DNA of 64,000 bases. Origin: Homalodisca vitripennis. Taxonomy: Eukaryota > Arthropoda > Insecta > Hemiptera > Cicadellidae. Positions 11,919 through 23,700 of the stretch are shown piece after piece; positions within the stretch are counted from its first letter, which is position 1, and each line of letters starts with the position of its first letter. The notes below the pieces were generated by a model, which searched no databases, was not told the DNA's origin, and saw nothing but the letters and a program-made list of their open reading frames with translations. The stretch spans positions 27,547 to 91,546 of the forward strand of contig NW_025777473.1 of assembly GCF_021130785.1 (NCBI RefSeq), given 5' to 3'. Both the position numbers and the translations under genes were made by a program.

Positions 11919-13140
11919 GGTCAGTTGTGACAGTATTAAATATCAATGTCAGCATACTACTGTTCTCTCTGTATGGTACACAACAGCCACGAGAGCCCAT
12001 GTACAAAAAAAGAGGGTCGTTGGACGGGCCCGTTCGGTGTGTTATGGCCAGTTGTGTAAGTATTAAATATCAATGTCAGCATACTAATGTTCTCTCTGTA
12101 TGGTACACAGCAGCCACGAGAGCCTGTGTACGGATAAAGAGGGAAGTTGGACGGGCCCGTTCCGTGTGTTAATGTCAGTTGTGTAAATGATAAATATTAA
12201 TGTCAGCATACCACTGTTATCTTTCAGTGTGGTACACAGCAGACACGAGAGCCCGTGTACGGATAAAGAGGGACGTTGGACGGGCCCGTTCCGTGTGTTA
12301 ATGTCAGTTGTGTAAATGAAAAATATTAATGTCAGCATACCACTGTTCCCACTCAATATGACACACTACAGCTACGATAGCCCATGTACGGAAAAAGAGT
12401 GATGTTGGACGGGTCCGATCCGTGTGTTAGGGTCAGTTGTGTAAGTGTTAAATGTCAATGTCAGCATACCACTGGCATACCACTGTTCCCACTCAATATG
12501 ACACACAACAGCCACGAAAGCCCATGTACGGAAAAAGAGGGATGTTGGACGGGTCCGATCCATGTGTTAGGGTCAGTTGTGTAAGTGTTAAATGTCAATG
12601 TCACCATACCACTGTTATCTTTCACTATGGATATAGCAGCCTCGAGAGCCCGTGTACGAAAAAATGAGGGACGATGGACGGGCCCGTTCCGTGTGTTAAT
12701 GTCAGTTGTGTAAATGATAAATATTAATGTCAGCATACCACTGTTATCTCTCAGTATGGTACACAGCAGCCACGAGAGCCCGTGTACGGATAAAGAGGGA
12801 CGTACGACGGGCCCGTTCCGTGTGTTAATGTCAGTTGTGTAAATGATAAATATTAATGTCAGCATACCACTGTTATCTCTCAGTATGGTACACAGCAGCC
12901 TCGAGAGCCCGTGTACGAAAAAACGAGGGACGATGGACGGGCCCGTTCCGTGTGTTAATGTCAGTTGTGTAAATGATAAATATTAATGTCAGCATACCAC
13001 TGTTATCTCTCAGTATGGTACACAGCAGCCACGAGAGCCCGTGTACGGATAAAGAGGGACGTAGGACGGGCCCGTTCCGTGTGTTATGGTCAGTTGTGTA
13101 AGTGTTAAATATCAACATCAGCATACCACTGTTCAAGAAG
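11919..13140 (+). repeat. ~129-bp minisatellite, about 9.5 units
   Basis: The word GTTGTG recurs at 11924, 12051, 12178, 12307, 12436, 12576, 12705, 12834, 12964 and 13093, giving periods of 127, 127, 129, 129, 140, 129, 129, 130 and 129 bp. The 140-bp step contains a local duplication of the GCATACCACTG segment. Each unit carries a GTCAGTTGTGTAA start, GTCAGCATACCACTGTT, GTACACAGCAGCCACGAGAG and an ACGGGCCCGTTCCGTG block. Two unit types alternate at the right end (see findings). The long open frames on both strands are produced by the repeat, whose length is a multiple of three, and are not supported as genes. Confidence 0.95.
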
Positions 13141-13160
13141 GGCATGGACGGGCCTGTTCC

Positions 13161-13674
13161 ATGTTGGGTTTTGTTCTCAGGGTATCAAAAAATTTCCGCT
13201 CTGCCAACCCACTTGTCTTACTTTATCGAACCTTAATCATACCTATTCCTGAATATACCTTGGTAGTGTGGAACCCGTAGAGACTATTGTAAGAACCAAA
13301 CAAGATTATTGAGAATTCACAGTCTTCGCCTAGGCGTTCAATATGTGGACGCTACAGTTGCTGATCTAAGACGCAGCCTCAACCTTGCACCTCTACAATA
13401 AAGATGACGGACTACTGATCTCATCTTCTTATACAAAATAGTATATGGTGACACTGACTGTTCGGAGTTGACTGACTTGTTGGACTACAGTGTGCCTAGA
13501 GGGACTAGATTGAGAGACATCTTTGGAAAGCGGATCCAGAATACAAGGTACAGCTACATGAGCTCAATTCCCAGGATCTTGAGAGAAGGAAATCTCCTGG
13601 ACAACAGCATAAACATCTTCGGATCTTCTTGTTATGCTTTTAAACGTAAAGTGCAAAATAGCTTGTGGCCTTGA
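13161..13674 (+). pseudogene. LINE reverse-transcriptase C-terminal fragment
   Basis: About 170 codons of the C-terminal part of a non-LTR retrotransposon ORF2, downstream of the palm. Reading with frameshifts I see LGFVLR..SKNF, LYRTLIIPI.EY..VVWNP (the conserved thumb block with the W-P), then LRLGVQYVDATVADLRRSLN, a DLIFLYKIVYGDTDCSEL block, VPRGTR, and a terminal basic stretch ending ...SLWP and TGA at 13672-13674. These are typical of the Jockey/I/CR1 group. Stops follow WNP and lie in the middle, so the fragment is dead. The 5' part of the element is missing: homology begins immediately after the minisatellite, as expected for a 5'-truncated insertion or a deletion. The clade cannot be fixed by eye. 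Confidence 0.85.
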
Positions 13675-13688
13675 AAGAGTGTGGTTTT

Positions 13689-13750
13689 GTGTGTGTGTGT
13701 GTGTGTGAGACGGGGGAGAGAGAGAGAGAGGGAGAGAGAGAGAGAGAGAG
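13689..13750 (+). repeat. (GT)n and (GA)n microsatellites at LINE 3' end
   Basis: GT repeats at about 13689-13707 pass into GA repeats at about 13715-13750, starting 15 bp after the LINE stop codon. They may represent the element's simple-repeat tail. Confidence 0.9.
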
Positions 13751-15861
13751 TTGGGTGTGAAGAGTCACTAACTAACTTAAAAACTATTTCATAAGTCCAG
13801 TATTCATTCACTAAGTTTCGTTTTCACAACTTAAGCCAAGACAAGAATATTAAACCATCAAGAACAGGACCTACATTGTAAATGTTCAAAATTGTATCAA
13901 TCATCATCTTTTAAAGAGTGAACCCTTTAAGATCAGATTTTCGGCCTTGTAGTATACGAATAAACTCCTATATATGTACTACTCGACTTATGCTCTTGTT
14001 TAAGATTTTAATTTAACTCCTTGTGGGCTATCCCCCTGGCAAGACAATTGTATGGTAGTTACTTCAACAAGTACATTTATAGGTGCAGTAACGATGTACC
14101 AAGTTTTATTGCTTTATCTGAAATCGTTCGGATATTATAAAGCTCGTGTAAGACTTTTTGCACGCTGAATAGTAATCTAATGTTATATCTCGCTCTGTAT
14201 CTCAAAACGTCTGCTGCAATGATTGTACTGAAATGTTACATGGAAGAAATACAGTTACAAATACAGAGAATGTTACACCAAGCTACGCACCACTGGTCAC
14301 TAAATTTGCGAAAAATAAATAGAAAGCCTGTTAAATGTAATAAGCTGTAGTTTTGTTTAAACAATTTTTTTATGACGTTTCATTGAATTAACTAAACTTT
14401 ACGCACAATTTGTTTATAGTCTTGAAAGCACAGAGTAAGCTAGATATTAACAACACTTGTTATTTTGCCCTATTGTATAACTGCTGTAGATCATATGGTA
14501 AGAAAATATCCGAGTAATAACATTGAAAGGTTTGGTGTATTCACTCGTAACTTAAACTAAAATTAATTAAATCCACTTATATTTCTACCTTTGGAATTTT
14601 TAAGTCTTATTCCCCACCCATTTACTCTTAAACAGAATGTTAATTTATTAGATTGAATTCTAAAGCGTCTCTTTAAATTCTTTTTTAAATATATATAATT
14701 ACAAATAACTGCGTTTTTGAGAATAGATCCATTATATAATTTATGTATTTTCTATGTAGTGCCACGTAGTCTATAGCTCTGTAGGCTAAACAATTCGGTA
14801 TATATTCTTGGTGGTATAAACTTAATGAAAGTTTTCTATAAATTAACTACTGAGTTTTATTTATTACACATGTTTTTATTTTAAATACACGCTTTCAATA
14901 TATATTTTCATATCTAGAAATCATATCTAAAAATTAAAAAAGATTACCATCAGATATCAAAATATAGGCTACGTTATTAATAAAATTTTGCCAAATATAT
15001 GTATGTATAGTTGGTTTATGAGAACATCCTATTTAATCTACCTCATAAAAACCATTGCGTATGACAAGCCTTGCGAGTTCTGTTAGCTCTGCCTATTCGT
15101 TTTAGATTAAAATTGCCAGAAGAAATCAAGCAATTCATCTTAAGTTTTACATATCAAGTAATTAAAATCACCAAGAGGCAGGGTAACTTTTAAACGAACA
15201 ACTTCTATGTGTTGATCCAAGGTGAGAAAATAATGCCGGCACTCAAGGAAATTGGCTGATGATAAATAAATCATTCAGGAATCTTTCGAGAAATTCTAAG
15301 CTCCTGTCTTGATGGAGACTTCTATTTTGGAATTAATTTCTCGCCATTCCATAATAATTGGTTTTTCTTCTTTATGTTTATGAATTACATTTTCTGTTAA
15401 TAAAGATTACTTTACTTGTATTTTTCAATAAATTTAACACGTTTAATTCATTGCACGTGAACATTCGAGCGATTATTGCGTTCAGCCTACTCCAGATATC
15501 CTCCACCTGTGTTCAAAGTTTTGTCGGTTTCCACTCGCAGAAACGATTAACTTCGATGGTCAACCATAGAACACCTACACGATTCAGAAACTACTTTCAT
15601 CATTTCTTGAAAAAGAGAAAGTGCAGTGTTACTACAATATTTACCATTTAAAATAAACTAAAAATCAGATACGGATCCTGGGTCGTGAGAGAGATAAACA
15701 ATTTAATATCTTGGATTTTAAGTGATTCAGCATAAACTGATAGGGAAATCTCTGAATAATCGTATAAAATCTGTTATCTGCTAATCAAACAAATTTGTTT
15801 CATTCTTGAAGGATTTTTCGAACTCAAATTTAGATGCTTGCAGTGAACTGAATTCAATGAC
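13751..15861. other. Intergenic stretch with one possible LINE tail scrap
   Basis: Mostly AT-rich with nothing recognised. One plus-strand open stretch around 15085-15190 reads LPIRFRLKLPEEIKQF, faintly like the 'LPxEI' tail segment of LINE ORF2 proteins. It is too short to call. Confidence 0.4.
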
Positions 15862-16230
15862 GTACAAGACAGAGTAATGTTCAGTGAAAGATAAGCTTGA
15901 TCGGTATTGTGCATTTGTACCGTATCGAATATACCCCAACACACGCTTTAGATTGATGCAATCACGTTTGATGCTGGCAGCGATTCGAAAGTAATATTGT
16001 ACACGTCAGAGTAATGTTCAGTCAAAGATAAGCCTAATCGATCTTGCGTATTTTACTGCATCCAATATACTCTCACACCCCGTTTAGACTGATAAAATAA
16101 CGGTTTTGATGCTGGCACCGAATCGAAAGTAATAGTGTAAATCTCAGAGTAATATTTATTCAAGGATAAGCCAGATCGGTATTTTTTACTTGTACCGTAT
16201 GCAATATACTCTAATATAAAGTTTTTAGAA
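15862..16230 (+). repeat. ~137-bp decayed tandem repeat, about 2.6 units
   Basis: CAGAGTAATGTTCAGT-type words start at 15870, 16007 and 16145 (periods 137 and 138). Each is followed by an AAAGATAAGC word, a TCGGTATT-like word, an AATATAC word, and TGATGCTGGCA plus TCGAAAGTAAT. The copies differ by many substitutions, so the array is old. Confidence 0.85.
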
Positions 16231-17470
16231 ATGTTGAGTTTATTTTCTAGTTACCTTTTTTGCTGCTTTTTGCTGCTTCTGGTATATGTCGTATAACTAT
16301 GCCTGTGTTCTAAAGAATTTATAATATTCCTTCTTTAGTTTTATATTAATTTACGCTTAAAACATAATCTGATATAGTAATTAAATTGTTTGCACACAAA
16401 TATTTTCATTTGCAGATGCGGTTGTAGTAACTAAGTAGTCAACAGCGTATTTAATGGAGACTTTCGTAGAATTCTTAATAGTTTACAAAATAATTTTAGT
16501 GAAATACGTTTGATAGTTAAAGATATAGTTTTAACATCTACAATACTCCAATATACCATTGAAACTATATTTGAATTTGTATATTGGCACATTTCTGGTT
16601 TAAAAGGTATGCTTTGAATATTATAAGTTAAAATCACTCCAAAAAGAAAGCTTTTTGAAAATATTAATAATAATAATTTATTTGTAAATGTGCAAAATAT
16701 TGATAAGTACTTAAAATAAAACAAATAAAACTGGTATATAGATTCGTATATACGTAGATATTTTTAGAAAAAGAATGACCTGACGGATATTTTATCGAGG
16801 ATATAAAATTTGTAAAAGCCATAATATGACTACATGTATCGCAGGATTCGATGAATTTTGAGGTCAGGAGGGATGTCTTTGACATCCATGTGGAATGGTT
16901 TATCGCATTATCTGATAGGGTACCTTGACCTGAATGTCAGTAAACTGTGTTAAGCGATAGCTAAATCTATGCCAGGAGAACTGCTGTGGGCGTATCTTTG
17001 ACTGCATGTCGACTGAAGAGATATATGTACCACTCAGTCTAAGCTATGAGGAAATGGAGCTTCATACAAATCCCAAGCTCTTACATCTTAATACGTTATC
17101 GAGATAATCCGCTCAGTTATAGACTGCATTAACGCTCATATCATTATCAAACCTGCCAATGGAAAATCTCAAGTCAAAAACTCTAACCATTCTTGAAATA
17201 TAATGAAGACAGAAAAGCTTCACAAACGCTCCGTAAAATCCCATGGATCAAGATACACCATTATATAAAATCAATGATGCCTATATCAAAATAAGTTTTA
17301 CAAAAATTCTACTGCTTCTTTCGATCTCGTTTTATCTTTTGGACTTGTAAACGACATAAATCCAAATAGTTAGATTTAGGTTGTTACTCTCGGAATACCA
17401 GCACGTTCTATTAATAGCATAGAATTACGGCAAAAGATATTAATACTAAAATAACATGTTACTTTTCTGT
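16231..17470. other. AT-rich intergenic stretch, nothing recognised
   Basis: Two minus-strand open frames (16431-16724 and 16664-16885) are hydrophobic and low in complexity, with no motif. 16860-17130 is slightly GC-richer but unassigned. Confidence 0.5.
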
Positions 17471-17473
17471 ATT

Positions 17474-17595
17474 TACTGAGCTAAACTTATTATCTCCTTA
17501 AATTTTTTACATATACAAAAATCTTTTTCAAAGGAATTAATAATTTCGACTGTAGGTGATAATGAACTGCTCCTCTACCGGATCAATATATATAT

Positions 17596-17639
<44 letters not shown>

Positions 17640-17674
17640 AAAATTTAAGGAGATAATAAGTTTTAGCTCAGTGA
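17474..17674. repeat. Foldback structure: ~37-bp inverted repeat around a TA tract
   Basis: The left arm (17474-17510) reads TACTGAGCTAAACTTATTAT then CTCCTTAAATTTTTTAC. Its near-perfect reverse complement is at 17637-17674, differing by one missing A and small changes at the inner end. Between the arms lie about 75 bp of unique sequence and a (TA)n tract (17585-17636). The right arm runs directly into the 122-bp tandem array. This could be a foldback or MITE-like element, or the paired ends of a Helitron-related non-autonomous element carrying a minisatellite. Confidence 0.8.
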
Positions 17675-18150
17675 CTGTACCACTGCTGAGCCTATAAGCC
17701 GATCACTCAATCTCATATAAAGTTCTAACATCCCTGTAGAGCTTACGAATCATGAAACCGTATTTGCGCTAGTTCACGTACTCCGTGTTACCTTGACTGT
17801 AACACTGCTGAGCCTATAAGCCGATCTCTCAATCTCATATAAAGTTCTAACATCCCTGTAGAGCTTACGAATCATGAAACCGTATTTGCGCTAGTTCAAG
17901 TACTCCGTGTTACCTTGACTGTAACACTGCTGAGCCTATAAGCCGATCTCTCAATCTCATATAAAGTTCTAACATCCCTGTAGAGCTTACGAATCATGAA
18001 ACCGTATTTGCGCTAGTTCACGTACTCCGTGTTACCTTGACTGTAACACTGCTGAGCCTATAAGCCGATCACTCAATCTCATATAAAGTTCTAACATCCC
18101 TGTATCATGAAACCGTATTTGCGCTAGTTCAAGTACTTCGTGTTACTTGG
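17672..18150 (+). repeat. 122-bp tandem repeat, four units
   Basis: GCTGAGCCTATAAGCCGATC starts at 17685, 17807, 17929 and 18051, an exact 122-bp period. Units are nearly identical apart from a few substitutions (GATCACTC/GATCTCTC, TTCACGTAC/TTCAAGTAC). The fourth unit lacks about 12 bp in the CCTGTAGAGCTTACGAATCA segment. The near identity implies recent amplification. Confidence 0.97.
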
Positions 18151-18803
18151 TTGAGGATATTACTGCAGTTAGAAGTTTCTCATAACATTTCATTTCAGTG
18201 TATCGGGTGTTTACTGTTATATACTTTTGAACCATTATTAGGATTTTTATACTTTTATTTCAAAATTTATTTTTTATATTCAGTGTTAGATTTCATATAG
18301 ATTTAAAGAATAACGTTAAAAACACAAGTATCTCTTTTCACAATCCGTCCTCAGCCATTAATAAGGGAAAATACTGATTAACGTTTTTGAAATAAACATG
18401 TAATTTGCTTTCAACAAAAACATTTAAATAATCTACAAACAATATTTTACCCAATTGTAGTTGTTACTACTAATTCATAACTTTTTGGAGACTAATTAAA
18501 ACGGAATTTTACTATATATTTTGTTATGAATACTTTAATGAATGCTCCCGTATAGTGTTAATCTATTTATTATTTAATTCATTATTTCTATCTTTACTTT
18601 ATTCAGGAAAAAGCTATTGAGCACCTTATTATATATTTATTAAGATATATGCTAGATATCCATGTTTGGAGTTTGCATATTTGGATGTTTGATACTTAAT
18701 AACACTAAACCCAAAGAAGGCCGGATTTTGAAGGGTTGACAAAACGGTCAGAGCGGTTTTAGGGCCTGGAATACGAATTTTTGTTATCTTGTGTGAATAT
18801 TAG
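18151..18803. other. Intergenic stretch, nothing recognised
   Basis: AT-rich; no supported feature. Confidence 0.55.
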
Positions 18804-19034
18804 CAGCGTCAACGTAAGAGCATTCAGTTTTCAGGAACTGAACAGAGGGAAGGTGTGCACTTCATTACCTTAATTAGGCCAGAGCCAAAAGTGCTGGAGT
18901 TTTATAATCAACCTGTGATCCAGACTTTGCAACGAATGACCAGAGAGGACATGGCTATTTTCAAAAATGGCTTACTACAGGATTTTAAGAGCTTCAGTAA
19001 AAAAGTAGTAGTTGACATTCAAAAAACTAATTGA
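18804..19034 (+). other. Unidentified open stretch, possible exon or pseudogene piece
   Basis: Seventy-seven codons open from a stop at 18801 to TGA after ...DIQKTN. The first methionine comes late (in LQRMTREDM). The composition is protein-like, for example REGVHFITLIRPEPKVLEFY and REDMAIFKNGLLQDF, but no family is recognised. Further short open pieces follow in other frames up to about 19700 (for example a plus frame with KCSKFTLDEGRSEAS at 19530-19712), which could mean a frameshifted relic. The minus frame 18975-19277 overlaps and looks like a shadow. Confidence 0.25.
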
Positions 19035-20745
19035 CAAAAGTACGGATTGGCTTGGCAGCTTTTTCTGCACACTAGGGTAGGCTATTACGTCATTCAGATG
19101 TAGGACAGTGAGGTGGCTGGAGTTATTATACCGTTCACGAAGTGCGTTACACGTTATCAAGTAATATGAGGCAGTGAGATTTAGAGATTTAACTAAATTA
19201 AGAGGGTTGCCTGGTGAGACAGTCATCAGATAACGAAGCTTGGGGTAAACTATAATTCCGATGGATAGTATAGTCAAAAATGTTTATGAACGAAATTGTA
19301 GAGGAGACCTGTCGAAGTGTTTCAGGGCTAATTTGGAAACTTTAATATTATAACTTCATGTTGTTACAGGCAGCTCACGCTGAATTACATGGTGTACAGA
19401 GGGAAACTAAGCAATAGGCTCTATAAGGAACACACTAAGAGATCTGTGCATTCAAATTATTATTTTGAGCCAAATCCGGAGAAAGTAAGCATAGTTTAAA
19501 GGGTCACTACGCCTTTCAGGTATCTGCGCATGGCAAGTCTTAAGTGTTCTAAATTTACCTTGGATGAGGGAAGAAGCGAAGCTTCAATCTTTTACACAAG
19601 TTCACTAACTTTAGTAAGTTGCCCCATAATAGATGAGATGTTTTACGGTAAGACAATTATAAGTTCACGAGGTTTGGTGCTCAATGTTACAGTAAAATAT
19701 ATATTTGTTTGAACATCACACTGGTTGGATTCACGACTTGATTGTTTCCATAAACGATTCACTTGATTATCCTGTTAACTAAATCCGAACAGACTGGCAA
19801 CTGTAATTTTCAACACTGTTTATTGAGTTAAACTCTCCAATTTCCACGTAACCTTTGTTTCTCTTTTCCTTCTTGCTACTCTATACCTAATCCTGAACTT
19901 TCTTTTCTATGCGAGTATTCCTTAACCTAATTAACTATTTACTTTACATGTGTATATTTAAGTTGAATTAAAATAGATAATTCTGTTTCTATTATACAAT
20001 TAGCACTTTACTCCCACTAAGTTAGTAAAGTGAGGCGTCGGTTTTTTTTTTAATTTAAGAATGCAGGAACCAACTGATAGAACGCATATCATATCTCGTA
20101 CTGTAATTACAAATTATATTAAACGCTTGTTATCTTTTAAATTTGGAAATAATTAATCGTGTTTATCCCTCATGTTAAGCTTTAATGGTGGAAATATATC
20201 AAATTAGTAATAACGAAGTCAAATAAATAAGATATCACTTCCATGTACATAGTGTTTATTACAATTTTAATAAATAATATTGAAACTAATAGAACTTATT
20301 CTGGAATAGCTATTCGTATGTAGTTTTATAAATCTATCTTAGCCGAGATATATCGTACAATTAAGTTTTTGTAAAATAGGTGGTATTTTTTTTATTTTCA
20401 TCCATGTAGAGAACCTAAATAGTGTGAATATTTTTTTTATTTTAATTTGTATGGAGACATTTTATTCTACTATAAATATCAATGGACAGCTCAAAAATGT
20501 ATAGTTTTCAACTATTCATGGTCGTTTAGTTTTAGACAGATATACTAAACTGTAACGCTTTACATGACAACACATCATTTGCCGTATTTATTTTAAGATT
20601 ATTATTTTGTACCAGCTCAAATCAATGATATATAACGTTTATTTTTAGGGTTTTAAAGTGTTGAAATTTACTTGAAAATAAAGTAAACTCAATCCTCACA
20701 CTAAACAGTCCATTAGCAGCGGAGACACATCTTTATAATGCACGA
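19035..20745. other. AT-rich intergenic stretch
   Basis: No supported gene. 19375-19700 may belong with the unidentified open stretch just upstream; 19720-20745 shows nothing. Confidence 0.5.
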
Positions 20746-20746
20746 G

Positions 20747-23700
20747 AAAGTGTATAACTTTCAAGTGTACAACAGTGCACCGTAAGTAATCAGTATTTAC
20801 TGTGTGTTCTTGACAGTGGGTTGTGCATTTTATCATATATACCACAACGGTACAAAGTGTCTAACTTCCAAGTGTACAACAGCGCACCGTAAGTAATCAG
20901 TATTTACTGTGTGTTCTTGACAGTGGGTTGTGCATTTTATCATATATACCACAACGGTACAAAGTGTCTAACTTCCAAGTGTACAACAGCACACCGTAAG
21001 TAATCAGTATTTACTGTGTGTTCTTGACAGTGGGTTGTGCATTTTATCATATATACCACAACGGTTACAAAGTGTCTAACTTCCAAGTGTACAACAGCAC
21101 ACCGTAAGTAATCAGTATTTACTGTGTGTTCTTGACAGTGGGTTGTGCATTTTATCATATATACCACAACGGTACAAAGTGTCTAACTTTCCAAGTGTAC
21201 AACAGCACACCGTAAGTAATCAGTATTTACTGTGTGTTCTTGACAGTGGGTTGTCCATTTTATCATATATACCACAACGGTACAAAGTGTCTAACTTCCA
21301 AGTGTACAACAGTGCACCGTAAGTAATCAGTATTTACAGTGTGTTCTTGACAGTGGGTTGTACATTTTATCATATATACCACAACGGTACAAAGTGTCTA
21401 ACTTCCAAGTGTACAACAAACAGCGCACCGTAAGTAATCAGTATTTACTGTGTGTTCTTGACAGTGGGTTGTGCATTTTATCATATATACCACAACGGTA
21501 CAAAGTGTCTAACATCCAAGTGTACAACAGGGCATTGTAAGAAATCAGTATTTATTGTGTGTTCTTGACAGTGGGTTGTGCATTTTATCATAATATACCA
21601 CAACGGTACAAAGTGTCTAACTTCCAAGTGTACAACAGTGCAACCGTAAGTAATCAGTATTTATTGTGTGTTCTTGACAGTGGGTTGTGCATTTTATCAT
21701 ATATACCACAACGGTACAAAGTGTCTAACTTCCAAGTGTACAACAGTGCACCGTAAGTAATCAGTATTTACAGTGTGTTCTTGACAGTGGGTTGTACATT
21801 TTATCATATATACCACAACGGTACAAAGTGTCTAACTTCCAAGTGTATAACAGCGCACCGTAAGTAATCAGTATTTACTGTGTGTTCTTGACAGTGGGTT
21901 GTGCATTTTATCATATATACCACAACGGTACAAAGTGTCTAACTTTCAAGTGTACAACAGTGCACCGTAAGAAATCAGTATTTACTGTGTTTTCTTGACA
22001 GTGGGTTGTGCATTTTATCATATATACCACAACGGTACAAAGTGTCTAACTTCCAAGTGTACAACAGTGCACCGTAAGTAATCAGTATTTACAGTGTGTT
22101 TCTTGACAGTGGGTTGTGCAATTTTATCATATATACCACAACGGTACAAAGTGTCTAATTTCCAAGTGTACAACAGTGCACCGTAAGTAATCAGTATTTA
22201 CTGTGTGTTCTTGACAGTGGGTTGTGCATTTTATCATATATACCACAACGGTACAAAGTGTCTAACTTCCAAGTGTACAACAGCGCACCGTAAGTAATCA
22301 GTATTTACTGTGTGTTCTTGACAGTGGGTTGTGCATTTTATCATATATACCACAACGGTACAAAGTGTCTAACTTCCAAGTGTACAACAGTGCACCGTAA
22401 GTAATCAGTATTTACAGTGTGTTCTTGACAGTGGGTTGTGCATTTTATCATGTATAACCACAACGGTACAAAGTGTCTAACTTCCAAGTGTACAACAGCA
22501 CACCGTAAGTAATCAGTATTTACTGTGTGTTCTTGACAGTGGGTTGTGCATTTTATCATATATACCACAACGGTACAAAGTGTCTAACTTCCAAGTGTAC
22601 AACAGCGCACCGTAAAGTAATCAGTATTTACTGTGTGTTCTTGACAGTGGGTTGTGCATTTTATCATATATACCACAACGGTACAAAGTGTCTAACATCC
22701 AAGTGTACAACAGTGCATTGTAAGAAATCAGTATTTATTGTGTGTTCTTGACAGTGGGTTGTGCATTTTATCATATATACCACAACGGTACAAAAGTGTC
22801 TAACTTCCAAGTGTACAACAGTGCACCGTAAGTAATCAGTATTTACAGTGTGTTCTTGACAGTGGGTTTGTACATTTTATCATATATACCACAACGGTAC
22901 AAAGTGTCTAACTTCCAAGTGTATAACAGCGCACCGTAAGTAATCAGTATTTACTGTGTGTTCTTGACAGTGGGTTGTGCATTTTATCATATATACCACA
23001 ACGGTACAAAGTGTCTAACTTTCAAGTGTACAACAGTGCACCGTAAGAAATCAGTATTTACTGTGTTTTCTTGACAGTGGGTTGTGCATTTTATCATATA
23101 TACCACAACGGTACAAAGTGTCTAACTTCCAAGTGTACAACAGTGCACCGTAAGTAATCAGTATTTACAGTGTGTTCTTGACAGTGGGTTGTGCATTTTA
23201 TCATATATACCACAACGGTACAAAGTGTCTAATTTCCAAGTGTACAACAGTGCACCGTAAGTAATCAGTATTTACTGTGTGTTCTTGACAGTGGGTTGTG
23301 CATTTTATCATATATACCACAACGGTACAAAGTGTCTAACTTCCAAGTGTACAAACAGCGCACCGTAAGTAATCAGTATTTACTGTGTGTTCTTGACAGT
23401 GGGTTGTGCATTTTGTCATATATACCACAACAGTACAAAGTGTCTAACTTCCAAGTGTACAACAGTGCACCGTAAGTAATCAGTATTTACAGTGTGTTCT
23501 TGACAGTGGGTTGTGCATTTTATCATGTATACCACAACGGTACAAAGTGTCTAACTTCCAAGTGTACAACAGTGCATTGTAAGAAATCAGTATTTATTGT
23601 GTGTTCTTGACAGTGGGTTGTGCATTTTATCATATATACCACAACGGTACAAAGTGTCTAACTTCCAAGTGTACAACAGCGCACCGTAAGTAATCAGTAT

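Noticed and set aside
12084..13145. Several 80-134 codon ORFs on both strands
   Set aside because: They are produced by the 129-bp tandem repeat (multiple of three) and contain only the repeated peptide; no independent coding evidence.
15358..15651. 97-codon plus-strand ORF
   Set aside because: Starts at a non-ATG codon, low-complexity hydrophobic start, no motif; probably chance in AT-rich DNA.
20940..22751. ORFs of 60-75 codons on both strands
   Set aside because: Repeat artefacts of the 107-bp satellite; frames break at unit indels.
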